From a bacterium (lineage in GTDB: Bacteria; Sysuimicrobiota; Sysuimicrobiia; Sysuimicrobiales; Segetimicrobiaceae), in assembly GCA_035307765.1 (NCBI GenBank), contig DATGHU010000007.1:62001-126000 (forward strand): a stretch of 64,000 nucleotides of DNA. Direction: 5' to 3'. The notes under the pieces are model-generated. The model searched no databases and had not been told where the DNA came from. It saw only the letters and a list, made by a program, of their open reading frames with translations. This document shows positions 44,709 through 53,627 of this stretch, in pieces. Numbering within the stretch: the stretch's first letter is position 1; the number at the start of each line of letters is the position of its first letter. The translations under genes were made by a program, and so were the position numbers.

Positions 44709-45655
44709 GCCTGTTCGATCCGGGGATCCAGCACCCCGTAGAGGAGATCGACGCACAGGTTGACGATCACGAACACGGCGGCGAGAAAGAGCGCCGTGAA
44801 CTGGATGACCGTGTAGTCGCGGGTGAAGATCCCCTGCACCAGCGTGTAGCCCATCCCGGGGAGGCCGAAAATCACCTCGACGATCGTCGCTCCGCCCATC
44901 AGCGTTCCGACCTGAAATCCGATCACCGTGATCACCGGAATCAGCGAGTTCCGGAGCGCGTGCCGGAACATCACCACACCCGCCGGCGCGCCCTTGGCCC
45001 GGGCGGTGCGGATGTAGTCCGCCCGCAGGACCTCGAGCATACTCGCCCGCGTCATCCGCATCACCGCGGCCATCAGGTACACGGCGATGGCGAGCGCCGG
45101 CAGGGCCATCTGTCCGAGGTTCCCGAGAGGGTCCTGCCAGGGGGGGATCCAGGTCACGGGCGGGATCCAGTGGAAGAACACGGAGGTGACGAGCAGCGCC
45201 AGCGTGGCGAACCAGAAGTTGGGCAGCGAGAGTCCGACCAATCCCCCCACGCGGGCCGCGAGATCGACCCCGGTATTCGGGCGAACGGCCGACACCACCC
45301 CCAGCGGCACACCCACCGCGGTCGCCGTGATCGTGGCGAGCGCCGCGAGCTCCACCGTGATCGGAATGGCCCGCACCATGATCTTCGCCACCGGCTCGCC
45401 GCTCGTCAACGACGTGCCGAGTCTGCCGGTGACCACCCCCCCGGCGAAGCGGAAATACTGGAGCGGCAGCGGATCGGCCAGGCCCAGCGCCTTGCGGACC
45501 GCCTGCTTGGCCCCCGCGGAGGCGCTGGCGTCGCCGACGAGCATCGCGTCCACGACGTCGCCGGGGAGCAGACGGACCATGGCGAAGATCAGCACCGACA
45601 TCCCGACCAGCGTCGGAACGACGAGCAGCAACCGGTGCAGAGCAAACCGAGCCAC
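44705..45655 (-). CDS. Dipeptide/oligopeptide ABC permease, DppB type
   Basis: 316 residues. N-terminal ALHRLLLVVPTLVGMSVLIF helix and the DppB features FRFAGGVVTGRLGTSLTSGEPV and MLEVLRADYIRTARAKG (EAA loop). About six helices. GTG start at 45655, 48 nt after the binding-protein gene. Overlaps dppC by ATGA. Confidence 0.92.
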   Translation of the reverse strand: MARFALHRLLLVVPTLVGMSVLIFAMVRLLPGDVVDAMLVGDASASAGAKQAVRKALGLADPLPLQYFRFAGGVVTGRLGTSLTSGEPVAKIMVRAIPITVELAALATITATAVGVPLGVVSAVRPNTGVDLAARVGGLVGLSLPNFWFATLALLVTSVFFHWIPPVTWIPPWQDPLGNLGQMALPALAIAVYLMAAVMRMTRASMLEVLRADYIRTARAKGAPAGVVMFRHALRNSLIPVITVIGFQVGTLMGGATIVEVIFGLPGMGYTLVQGIFTRDYTVIQFTALFLAAVFVIVNLCVDLLYGVLDPRIEQA

Positions 45656-45703
45656 GCCCCCCCTCCACCGACTAGCCGTCGCCCGAATTCGTACGCGTGG
45701 GGT

Positions 45704-47305
45704 TCACTCCACCCAGGCCCCGATCAGACCTCGCTCCGTGTCGTCGTACGACACGTAGTATCCGTTCAGCCGCCGGCGCACGATCTGATATTTCATCGGG
45801 TTGACCAGCGGCATCGCCGGCCACTCCGTCAGCACGATCTCCTGCAGCCGCCGGTAAATCTGGAGCCGCTTCGCCCGATCGGTGGTGCGCAGGCCCTCGT
45901 AGAACAGGTCCGTCAACTCCTTGTTGTTGTACCCGGCCTGATACCACGCCTTGTACACGTCGCCCGCGGGATCGAAATCGGCGAGGAACCCGCTGGGGTC
46001 TCCGCGCATCCCCCGGCCGGTGGACTGCCACTCAAACTCTCCCCGGCCGTTGTTCCGGGCAAAGGTGCCGATCTCGAGCGGCTGCACCGTCACGTTGACG
46101 TTGATCAGCTTCAACTGGTCCTTGATCACCTCGGCGTTCTGCGTATAATCGATCGGATGCGCGATCGACTGCACCGTCACCGAGAAGCCGTTCGCGAATC
46201 CGGCCTCCGCCATCAACTGCTTGGCCCGGGGGATGTCGTAGCGCTCCCACTTGAGCTTGAGGGCATCCTGAGAGAGGGGCCACGCCCCGTAGCCCTGCGG
46301 GATCTTGCTCGTGTACACGGCGTCGCCGCCGTACACTTTCTCGATGATCTCCTGACGGTTGATCGCCGCGCTTACCGCCTGGCGAACTTTGACGTTGTCC
46401 CACGGCTTGCCGTCGTTCTTCAGGGTGAATTCCAGCTCCCGGAAGACGGCGGTCAACCCCTTCAAAGTCTCCAGCGACGGGTCGCCCCGAAGGGTGGCGG
46501 CCGAGTCGGCGGTCACGGATGCCCCATCGATCGCCCCGGAACGCAGCGCGGCCACCCGGGCTTGCTCGTCCTGCAGGACCTTCATGGTGATCTCATCGAC
46601 GTACGGGAGCGTGGGCCGCCAGTAATCCTTGAACCGGCTCAAGCGCGTATGGTCGTTGGGAATGTACTCTTCCAACTTGAACGGCCCGGTCCCGTCGGCG
46701 TGGGTGCGCAGATCCATCCGGTCGTACAGCCCCTTGGGGATGATCCACGAGTATCGTCCCCAGGCCAGATAGCCCAGCATCGTGGCGTCGGGTTGGGTCA
46801 TGGCCACGCGCACCGTGTAGTTGTCCACGACCTCGACGCCGGCAATCTTCGGATAGTAGCTCTGCGTGACCCCGGGGGGCGGGGGGGTCTTCTGCAGGTC
46901 GAGCGAGTACTTGACGTCGGCGGCGTCGAGCGCCTTGCCGCTGTGGAACTTCACCCCCTTGCGCAGCCGGAAGATGTAGGTCTTGTCGTCGGGAATCTCC
47001 CACGACTCGGCCAGCGCCGGCTTGAGGCTCAACTGGCGGTCCCACCCCAACAGCGACTCGTAGACGAGCGACGTGATCTCGAAGTTCGATCCGTTGACGG
47101 CGCCAAAGGGGATCGTCGCCACCGGATCCGACGTCATCCCCCAGGTGACCTTGCCCCCCCGCTTCGGCGCGCTCGCCGCGTGCGCGCCTCCGACGACGCC
47201 GAGCGACACCCCTCCCGCCCCGGCCAGTGCCGCGGCCCCGATCAGGAAATCCCGCCGGCTGAGAACCCCACACCCCATCGTGCCTCGGATCCTCGTCGCG
47301 TCCAT
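45704..47305 (-). CDS. Family 5 extracellular solute-binding protein (peptide type), Tat-exported
   Basis: 533-residue DppA/OppA-class binding protein. Twin-arginine signal LSRRDFLIGAAALAG (about 15-29). Typical class C features: LVYESLLGWD, ALAESWEIPDDKTYIFRLRKGVKFHSG, WPAMPLVNP. GGGGGAG precedes the ATG. Captures oligopeptides, nickel or other small organics for the DppBC permease downstream. Its position between two amide-hydrolase groups suggests an amide substrate. Confidence 0.92.
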   Translation of the reverse strand: MDATRIRGTMGCGVLSRRDFLIGAAALAGAGGVSLGVVGGAHAASAPKRGGKVTWGMTSDPVATIPFGAVNGSNFEITSLVYESLLGWDRQLSLKPALAESWEIPDDKTYIFRLRKGVKFHSGKALDAADVKYSLDLQKTPPPPGVTQSYYPKIAGVEVVDNYTVRVAMTQPDATMLGYLAWGRYSWIIPKGLYDRMDLRTHADGTGPFKLEEYIPNDHTRLSRFKDYWRPTLPYVDEITMKVLQDEQARVAALRSGAIDGASVTADSAATLRGDPSLETLKGLTAVFRELEFTLKNDGKPWDNVKVRQAVSAAINRQEIIEKVYGGDAVYTSKIPQGYGAWPLSQDALKLKWERYDIPRAKQLMAEAGFANGFSVTVQSIAHPIDYTQNAEVIKDQLKLINVNVTVQPLEIGTFARNNGRGEFEWQSTGRGMRGDPSGFLADFDPAGDVYKAWYQAGYNNKELTDLFYEGLRTTDRAKRLQIYRRLQEIVLTEWPAMPLVNPMKYQIVRRRLNGYYVSYDDTERGLIGAWVE

Positions 47306-47417
47306 GGGCTCCCCCTTCTGGCCTCCCGGGGTGCTCCCGGGCGGCTGGATCTTCGTGGTGACCGGACCCGGGGGGACGGCTGACCCGCCCGGGCGGGCCC
47401 CATTTTCGTTGGCGAGC

Positions 47418-48827
47418 TTAGCGCACCGTTTCCCGGTGCATGTCGTGCAGCGCCGCGACCGTCCCGTCGATCACCCGCCCGGCCGCCTCGGGCGCGAAGG
47501 GCGAGGTCTCGACCTCGTACCCCCCGCGCGGGTACTCCGCGGGTGTGGGGATGTACCCCGACCACCCGCCCACGTACCCGCCGAACCAGGTGTGGCGGAA
47601 CGGCGAGCGGGCCTTGATCGCCAGCGCGATGTCCGCGAACGGCTCGCACGGGATCCCCGCCAGCACCGCCGGGCCGATCCGGAGCAAGTGCAGCTCAACC
47701 GGCAGATCGGGCCGTCCCCCAAACGCGCGCGCCCGCTCCCGGGCCATCGCCGCCCGCTTGGTGGCGAACGTGGCCGCCTCGATCTCCGCCGCCGGCGCGT
47801 CATGCGCCACCAGCGTCTCCCGGCGGCGGCGCGCCGCCTCGGCCTGCGCGTCCGCCTCCGCCAGGGCAGGCTGGGGGCGAAGCGGGAGACGCAGTTCGCG
47901 CGAGGACACCCGCACCACCGGGACGGGCTCCGCCACCGGCACCCCCGTCCACTTGCCGAGCGGCGCGCCGGACTCCCAGACCCGCTCGTGCCGGTACTGC
48001 ACCGCCGGGACGGCCAGCGCGAAGTAGACGCGGGCGGCTTCGCACCCGACCTGCACCCCCAGTTTTCGAATCACCCGCGCATCGTCGGTGAATCCCTCCG
48101 GCCCCGGCCCGACGTTGCCCGTCGCCCCCTGGGCGAACAGGCACGTCGCCCCGGTGAGCCCCTCCACCACCCGCTTCAGGTGCCCGGGCCAATCGGCGCT
48201 GATGTACCGGTTCGTGGGACCCATCGTCGTGGCATGCATCGTGTACCCGGCGATCACCGCGAGAGGGGCGCCGTCCGCGCCGTCGATGCGAACCACCAGA
48301 ACGTGAGGATCGATCACCCCCTCCGGGTTGACCCCGGTCACCACCCGCCCGCCCGGGGCCGTTTCCCGACGGTTGACGGCGACCCGGCTGTCCCCCGCCC
48401 CCACCGCGACGCGGGCCGGCCGGAGACGCGCCATCGCCATGCGCGCCGCTCCCGCGGCCAGATCGGGGAGCTGCTCATAATAGCGCCGGAGCGCCGCGGT
48501 CCCCTCCTCCATCCACGCCCAGGTGCCAGGGGGTGGGCCGGCGTGGTTGTGGGTCTCGGCCACCCGGACCTTCTGGGGGGGGAGCCGGAGGACGCGCGCC
48601 ACCTCGGCCCGCACCGCCTCGGCGTCCGCGATCGTGACGGCGACCAGATCCAGGTCGACGACGGCCGCGGTCTCCTCCCCATCGGAGACCACCAGGACCG
48701 TCGCCCAGAGATCGGTCTCGACGCCGTCCGCGTAGAGGTGCGTCTGCGCCCCCCAACCGGCGTGCGGGACCACGAGCGGCGGTGTGATGATCGCCCGGCC
48801 GGCGCCGGCGCGGAATCCGGGGGTCAC
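47418..48827 (-). CDS. Neutral/alkaline ceramidase-like hydrolase (second copy)
   Basis: 469 residues; a paralogue of the copy at 41351. AGAGRAIITPP (N-terminus), VRVAETHNHAGP (zinc His), AGYTMHATTM and FAQGATGNVGPG correspond to the ITPP, NASHNHSAP, ACHP and GDIGP motifs. No signal peptide. The GTG at 48827 overlaps the aminotransferase stop (GTGA), which decides the start over an upstream in-frame ATG. The presence of two copies around one transporter points to a shared substrate class. Confidence 0.8.
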   Translation of the reverse strand: MTPGFRAGAGRAIITPPLVVPHAGWGAQTHLYADGVETDLWATVLVVSDGEETAAVVDLDLVAVTIADAEAVRAEVARVLRLPPQKVRVAETHNHAGPPPGTWAWMEEGTAALRRYYEQLPDLAAGAARMAMARLRPARVAVGAGDSRVAVNRRETAPGGRVVTGVNPEGVIDPHVLVVRIDGADGAPLAVIAGYTMHATTMGPTNRYISADWPGHLKRVVEGLTGATCLFAQGATGNVGPGPEGFTDDARVIRKLGVQVGCEAARVYFALAVPAVQYRHERVWESGAPLGKWTGVPVAEPVPVVRVSSRELRLPLRPQPALAEADAQAEAARRRRETLVAHDAPAAEIEAATFATKRAAMARERARAFGGRPDLPVELHLLRIGPAVLAGIPCEPFADIALAIKARSPFRHTWFGGYVGGWSGYIPTPAEYPRGGYEVETSPFAPEAAGRVIDGTVAALHDMHRETVR

Positions 48828-50188
48828 GCCCCGACCCCCACCAGCGCCCGTTGGGCGACCGCAATGCTCTCGCCGAGGATCGCGCACATCTCATCGATAT
48901 CCTGCGGCGTGACGACGAGCGGCGGGGCGAACGCGGCGAATTCGTTCCCGCAGCGCAGGATCATCCCCCGCTCGCGCGCCGCGCGCTCCACGAGCTTACC
49001 GGGGCGCGCCGGTGGGGGAAATGCCGCCCGGGTACGGCGGTCCTGCACGAACTCGACGCCCTGGAGCAGCCCGGCGCCCCGGACGTCCCCGATGATCGGA
49101 TAGCGATCGGCAAGTTCGACCAAGCGCGCCCGAAGGCGCTCCCCCTGGCGCTTCGCGTTCCCGACGAGATCGCGTTCGATCAACTGGGTCAGCGCCGCCA
49201 CCCCCGCGGCGCAGGCGACGGGGTTCCCGGCATAGGTGTGGCCGTGGTGGAACTGCCGGTTCTCATCGGCCTCGCCGTAAAACGCCTCGGCGATGCGGTC
49301 CCGGATCAAGATCGCGGCGAGCGGCGCGTAGCCGCCGCTCATCCCCTTGCCGCAGCACGTGATGTCGGGGACGGCATCGTAGAACTGGGAGGCGAACATC
49401 GTCCCCAGGCGGCCGAACCCGGTGATGATCTCATCGTAGATGAGCACGACGCCGTGTCGGGTGCAGATCTCGCGCAGCCGCGGGAGATAGTCGGGGGGCG
49501 GGACGACGAACCCCGCCGAGGAAATCGAAATCGGTTCGACGATCACCGCCGCCACCGTTTCGGGATCCTCGGCCTCGATCGTGCGCTCGATCAGGCCGAC
49601 GCAGGTCCGCCCGCACCCGGGATAGGTCTGATCGAACGGGCACCGGTAGCAGTACGGCGGATGGACGTGGATGAACCCCACGCCGAGCGGCTCGTAAACC
49701 GACTTGCGGTCGCGGCCGCCGCCCGCGGACAGCGCGCCCATCGTGCCCCCGTGGTAGGCGCCGTACCGGCTGATGATCTTATACCGGCGCGGGTGCCCGG
49801 TCTGCTGATGGTACTGGCGGGCCAGCTTCATCGCCGACTCCGTCGCCTCCGAACCGCCGCTGAGGAGCTTGAGGGCTCCCACCCCCGGTGGGGCGATCCG
49901 CAGGAGGAGCTCGGTCAGCTGCAGCGCCGGCAGACTGGTGCCGTGCAGCGGCGGCGCGAACGCCAGCTGCCGAGCCTGGGCCGTCATCGCCTCGATCACC
50001 GGCATGTTGCCGTGCCCCAGGCTGCAGACGAACACGCCGGAGAGACCGTCGATGTACCGCCGCCCGGCGGTGTCGGTGAGGCGGATCCCCTCGCCGCCGG
50101 CGAACACGAGCGGGTCCTTGGCGAACTCCCGCATCTGCATGAAGTCGAGAAAGATGTGCGGGATCGTCTGCGTCGCATCCATCCCCAT
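48824..50188 (-). CDS. Class III PLP aminotransferase with a four-Cys insert
   Basis: 454-residue omega-aminotransferase (fold type I). The PLP lysine lies in CCGKGMSGGY, preceded by LIYDEIITGFGR; the phosphate loop is GGSEATESA. Residues CYRCPF...C...C form C-x2-C-x8-C-x3-C, found also in the aminotransferase at 60425. ATG at 50188, with GGGAGG 4 nt upstream; ATG at 50182 is an alternative. Candidate reactions: beta-alanine/taurine-pyruvate or diaminobutyrate-type transamination. First gene coupled to the ceramidase-like copy. Confidence 0.88.
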   Translation of the reverse strand: MGMDATQTIPHIFLDFMQMREFAKDPLVFAGGEGIRLTDTAGRRYIDGLSGVFVCSLGHGNMPVIEAMTAQARQLAFAPPLHGTSLPALQLTELLLRIAPPGVGALKLLSGGSEATESAMKLARQYHQQTGHPRRYKIISRYGAYHGGTMGALSAGGGRDRKSVYEPLGVGFIHVHPPYCYRCPFDQTYPGCGRTCVGLIERTIEAEDPETVAAVIVEPISISSAGFVVPPPDYLPRLREICTRHGVVLIYDEIITGFGRLGTMFASQFYDAVPDITCCGKGMSGGYAPLAAILIRDRIAEAFYGEADENRQFHHGHTYAGNPVACAAGVAALTQLIERDLVGNAKRQGERLRARLVELADRYPIIGDVRGAGLLQGVEFVQDRRTRAAFPPPARPGKLVERAARERGMILRCGNEFAAFAPPLVVTPQDIDEMCAILGESIAVAQRALVGVGA

Positions 50189-50229
50189 CGAGCCTCCCCG
50201 CTCCTGCGAGTCCGAGCGCCCCGTCGACC

Positions 50230-51351
50230 CTAGCGGTCCGACCGGTACCGCTCGACGATCTCTTCGTTCAACTCGACGCCGAGGCCGGGCGTCTGCGGAA
50301 TTTGTGCCACCCCGTCCTCGACGCGGACGGCGGTGCGGACGAGGTCCCGCCGCAGCGGCGACTCCGCCACCGTGTATTCGACGAACGGGATCTCCGCCAA
50401 GGTGGCCGCGAAGTGGAGCGTCGCGGCGACCAGGATGCCCGACTTCCAGGCGTGCGGCACGCACAGCGCGTGGTGGGCGACCGCGAGATCGGCGATCCGA
50501 CGGCCCTGCGTGAACCCCCCGGCGCGGGCCAGGTCCGGCTGGATGACGTCGACGCGGCCCACCTCCAGCAGGTTCCGGAACGCCTCCGCCAGGGTCTCCT
50601 GCTCCCCCGTGGCGATGCGCGTGCCGCGCGAGGCGGCGGTGAGCCGAGCCCAACCGTCGAGGTCGTCGCTGGCGAGGGCCTCCTCCAGCCAGAACGGCTG
50701 GTACTCCTGGAAGGCATCGAGGCGGCGGATCGCCTCTCGCGCCGTCCACGGAGCTCCCGCGTCCACGAGCAACGCGGCATCCCCGATCGCCTCCCGCGCC
50801 GCCCGGACGAGCCGGACGTCGGTGGCCAGGTCCGGGCCCATCGGCCCCCAGCCGAACTTGACGGCGCGGTAGCCCTCGGCGATGTGGCGCTGCGCGCGGT
50901 CGCGCATCAGGCCGAGATCCGCCTCGAACAGCATGCTCGCGTACACCGGAATCGAATCCCGGCGCGCGCCGCCGAGGAGCGTGTGCACGGGGAGGCCGAG
51001 GGCCTTGCCCTTGATATCCCAGAGGGCGAGGTCGACCGCGCTGATCGCCTCGATCGTCACCCCGCCCCGGCCCATCCAGAGGGTACCGTGGTACATCGCG
51101 TCCCACAGCCGGTCCGTATGCAGCGGGTCCTCTCCCACAAGCACGCCCGCGAGTCCCCGGGATCGCATCCACGACTCCGGAGCGTCCACGATCGCCTTAA
51201 CCACATCGGGAGAAGCGTCGGCCTCGCCGATTCCGGTGATCCCGGCGTCGGTGTGCACGCGCACGATGACGTCGTCCTGGATGCCGTCGGCGCGGGTCCA
51301 ATCCAGATCGGGAATCCGCAGAGGGATCGCCTCAACGTTGGTGATCTTCAT
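50230..51351 (-). CDS. Enolase-superfamily enzyme (mandelate racemase type), copy 1
   Basis: 373 residues with the capping domain (about 1-125) and TIM barrel. Metal ligands fit LLVDAGAPW, FWLEEAL and IATGEQE; DVIQPDLARAGG and VPHAWKSG hold the Asp-His dyad of the MR group. AVKFGW holds the strand-2 Lys position. Reaction would be abstraction of an alpha proton of a carboxylate, mostly as a sugar-acid dehydratase or racemase. ATG 51351 has AGGAGG upstream. It overlaps the M20 gene by 20 nt. Confidence 0.88.
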   Translation of the reverse strand: MKITNVEAIPLRIPDLDWTRADGIQDDVIVRVHTDAGITGIGEADASPDVVKAIVDAPESWMRSRGLAGVLVGEDPLHTDRLWDAMYHGTLWMGRGGVTIEAISAVDLALWDIKGKALGLPVHTLLGGARRDSIPVYASMLFEADLGLMRDRAQRHIAEGYRAVKFGWGPMGPDLATDVRLVRAAREAIGDAALLVDAGAPWTAREAIRRLDAFQEYQPFWLEEALASDDLDGWARLTAASRGTRIATGEQETLAEAFRNLLEVGRVDVIQPDLARAGGFTQGRRIADLAVAHHALCVPHAWKSGILVAATLHFAATLAEIPFVEYTVAESPLRRDLVRTAVRVEDGVAQIPQTPGLGVELNEEIVERYRSDR

Positions 51352-52582
51352 GCCCCCTCCTCTGCTCGGACGCTTCGTCCGCTGCCGCCCCCGGCCCGCC
51401 GCCCAAGTAGTGGCGGGCCGCCTGTACGTACACCCGCGCGGCGCGCACCAATTCGTCCACCTCAATCCATTCCACGTCGCCGTGGGCGCCCGCGCCCTGC
51501 GGACCGTGGTAGACGGCGGGGATGCCGCCGTCGTTCACGAAGATCGAAACGTCCCCGACGATGCTCACCCCGCCGAGCGGCAGCGGCTGCCCCGTGACCT
51601 CCCGGTAGGCGCTCCGCACCGCCGCGACGATCGGAGAGAGCGGATCGAGTTCGAAGGCATCGCGGTCGCGCTGCGCCCGGACCTCCCACACGACGTCGTG
51701 ACCCTCCACGGCGCGCGCGACCAGCTCCTCGAGTTCCTGGCGCACGCGGGCGAACCCGGTCCGGACGCCGTACCGGCGCGTGCCGGTGATCTGCGCGGCC
51801 GTGGGGAAACGGTTGTAGAAATCGCCGCTGTGGAGCATCCCGACGAAGTACGTCTCGGGGCCGACGTGCGGCAGAGGAGCCGACGCCAGCTCCCGGGACC
51901 GGGCGGCCATCGCCCGCGCCACCTCGACGGCGAGCAGCAGCGGATTCGGGGTGCCGGGCGGCGTGCGCACCTCGTGGGTGCCCTCGCCGTCGCGGCGGAT
52001 CGTCACCTCGAAGACGACATTGCCCTTGCCGATGACCGGGAGGATGGTGCTGGCCCCCTCCGCGACGATCGCGGCGTCGCCCTTCACCCCCCGCCGGACG
52101 AGCGCCTCGAGATCCTCCCCGTAGCCCGTCGGCGCCTCGTGCAGCCCGTGCGCGACCACCAGCAGTTCGCCCCGCAGGGCCTCCCGGCGCGCCGAGAGCA
52201 GGCGCACCGCCTCGCAGATCGCCACCAGGCCGCCCTTCATGTCTGCCGCACCGCGGCCGTAGACCCGCGACCCCTCCCGCCGGGGCGGCGCATGGGGGAC
52301 GGGCACCGTGTCGAGGTGCCCGTTGAACTCCAGCACGGGACCGGGACCATCCAGGGGCATCCGCGCCACCACGCTCGGCGCCCCCGGGAACTCCTCGATC
52401 ATCTCGACGGCCATGCCGAGCGTTCGGAGCCGTTCGGCGTAGTGGCGCGCCGCGGCGCCGCTGTCCCCGGTCGGGCTGGGAATCCGCACCATCTCCAGGA
52501 GGAAGGCGGCCATGCGCTCGGGGTCCGCGTCCTCGCCGACCTCCTGCCGGTCGACCGGTCCGTGGGGCATCGGCATCATCAC
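51332..52582 (-). CDS. M20 family deacylase/peptidase
   Basis: 416 residues. FNGHLDTVPVP and GRGAADMKGGL are canonical zinc motifs. The usual EE pair is replaced by GLHEAPTGYGED, so the catalytic base position may be His rather than Glu; related subfamily members share this form but activity is unproved. The dimerisation domain is present. GTG at 52582 then ATG codons compete as starts, and no good ribosome site is seen. Placed between a polar amino-acid binding protein and an enolase-superfamily gene. Confidence 0.8.
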   Translation of the reverse strand: MMMPMPHGPVDRQEVGEDADPERMAAFLLEMVRIPSPTGDSGAAARHYAERLRTLGMAVEMIEEFPGAPSVVARMPLDGPGPVLEFNGHLDTVPVPHAPPRREGSRVYGRGAADMKGGLVAICEAVRLLSARREALRGELLVVAHGLHEAPTGYGEDLEALVRRGVKGDAAIVAEGASTILPVIGKGNVVFEVTIRRDGEGTHEVRTPPGTPNPLLLAVEVARAMAARSRELASAPLPHVGPETYFVGMLHSGDFYNRFPTAAQITGTRRYGVRTGFARVRQELEELVARAVEGHDVVWEVRAQRDRDAFELDPLSPIVAAVRSAYREVTGQPLPLGGVSIVGDVSIFVNDGGIPAVYHGPQGAGAHGDVEWIEVDELVRAARVYVQAARHYLGGGPGAAADEASEQRRGHEDHQR

Positions 52583-52630
52583 CGGGGTCCGAGTCGTGGG
52601 GGCGGCCCGGGGCCGCCCCCACGACCGCGC

Positions 52631-53506
52631 CTATTTGGTCACAACGGGCCAGTACCACATATTCCGGAGGCCGAGGCCGCCGTCTTCGAGGATCTTGGGG
52701 ATCCCGTCCCGCTTCCCGCGCAGTTCGTCGATGGCGCGCGAGATGGCGAAGTTGAGGTCGACGTCGTCCTTCCGGATCCCGTACCGGGCATAGCCGTACT
52801 CTTCCAGCGAAGGCGAATAGCCGGTGGCAAACTCGATCGGCACGCCGGGGTGGTTCTTGATGAACAGGCCGACCTTGATGTCGTCCTCCATCGACACGTC
52901 AATCCGCCCCGCCAGCAGGTCGGCAAATTCCGCGTCGTTCGTGGCGTAGAGCTTGAGCTCTTTCAGATCCTTCCGCCGCGACAGGAGGTCGTGGTTAAAG
53001 CTGCCGCGGACCGTCCCCACGATCTTGCCGGCGAGGTCGGCCGCCGTGTGGATGTTCTTGGGGTTCCCCTTGCGCACCGCAAGCGATGACCCGTACCAGT
53101 ACGCCGGGCTGGTGAAATCGATCACCGCCAGCCGCTTCGGGTTCTCGTGGATGTTGTCGGCGGCGACGTCCCAGCGCTTTGAGATCAGCCCGGGAATCAT
53201 CGCATCGAACTGGACGATCTGCCAGGAGACCTTCTCGATACCGAGCAGCTTGGCGATCATCCGAAAGATCCTGACGTCGAGCCCGTCCATCTCCTTGGTC
53301 TTCTCGTCCTGATAGGTGAACGGGTAATCGTTGGCGATGCCGATCACGATGCCTTCGCGCAGCACGCGCTTGAAGGAACCGTCGCCGCCGGTGAAGGAGC
53401 TGACGCCGCCGATCCCCCCCACTCCGGCGTTGACAGGAAACGACGTGCCGACCAGACACACCGTGGCGAGGAGCACGAACACCATTCCCCGACTCTTGCC
53501 CCGCAT
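52631..53506 (-). CDS. Family 3 (polar amino acid) solute-binding protein
   Basis: 291-residue PAAT-type binding protein with an N-terminal signal peptide (about 1-27). GIANDYPFTYQDEKTKEMDGLDVRI is the opening beta-strand/helix of SBP family 3; later TVRGSFNHDLL and the helix DLNFAISRAIDEL fit. GGAGGG supports the ATG at 53506. The permease and ATPase for it are 2.5 kb upstream, separated by two enolase-superfamily genes. Ligand probably an amino acid or related opine-like compound. Confidence 0.88.
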   Translation of the reverse strand: MRGKSRGMVFVLLATVCLVGTSFPVNAGVGGIGGVSSFTGGDGSFKRVLREGIVIGIANDYPFTYQDEKTKEMDGLDVRIFRMIAKLLGIEKVSWQIVQFDAMIPGLISKRWDVAADNIHENPKRLAVIDFTSPAYWYGSSLAVRKGNPKNIHTAADLAGKIVGTVRGSFNHDLLSRRKDLKELKLYATNDAEFADLLAGRIDVSMEDDIKVGLFIKNHPGVPIEFATGYSPSLEEYGYARYGIRKDDVDLNFAISRAIDELRGKRDGIPKILEDGGLGLRNMWYWPVVTK

Positions 53507-53627
53507 GCCGTCATCCCTCCTTCTGCATCTGACCGACTGGACCGACCTCATCCCCGTCCGGCGCACCCCACCCCCCCTCTCGATTGGCACGGCGGAGCCA
53601 TGACCGCCCCTGCCGCGGCGTGATCGC

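Noticed and set aside
44651-47383. Long plus-strand open frame opposite the peptide transporter
   Set aside because: Antisense to dppC, dppB and the binding protein, with low-complexity Arg/Asp/His composition and no recognisable domain.
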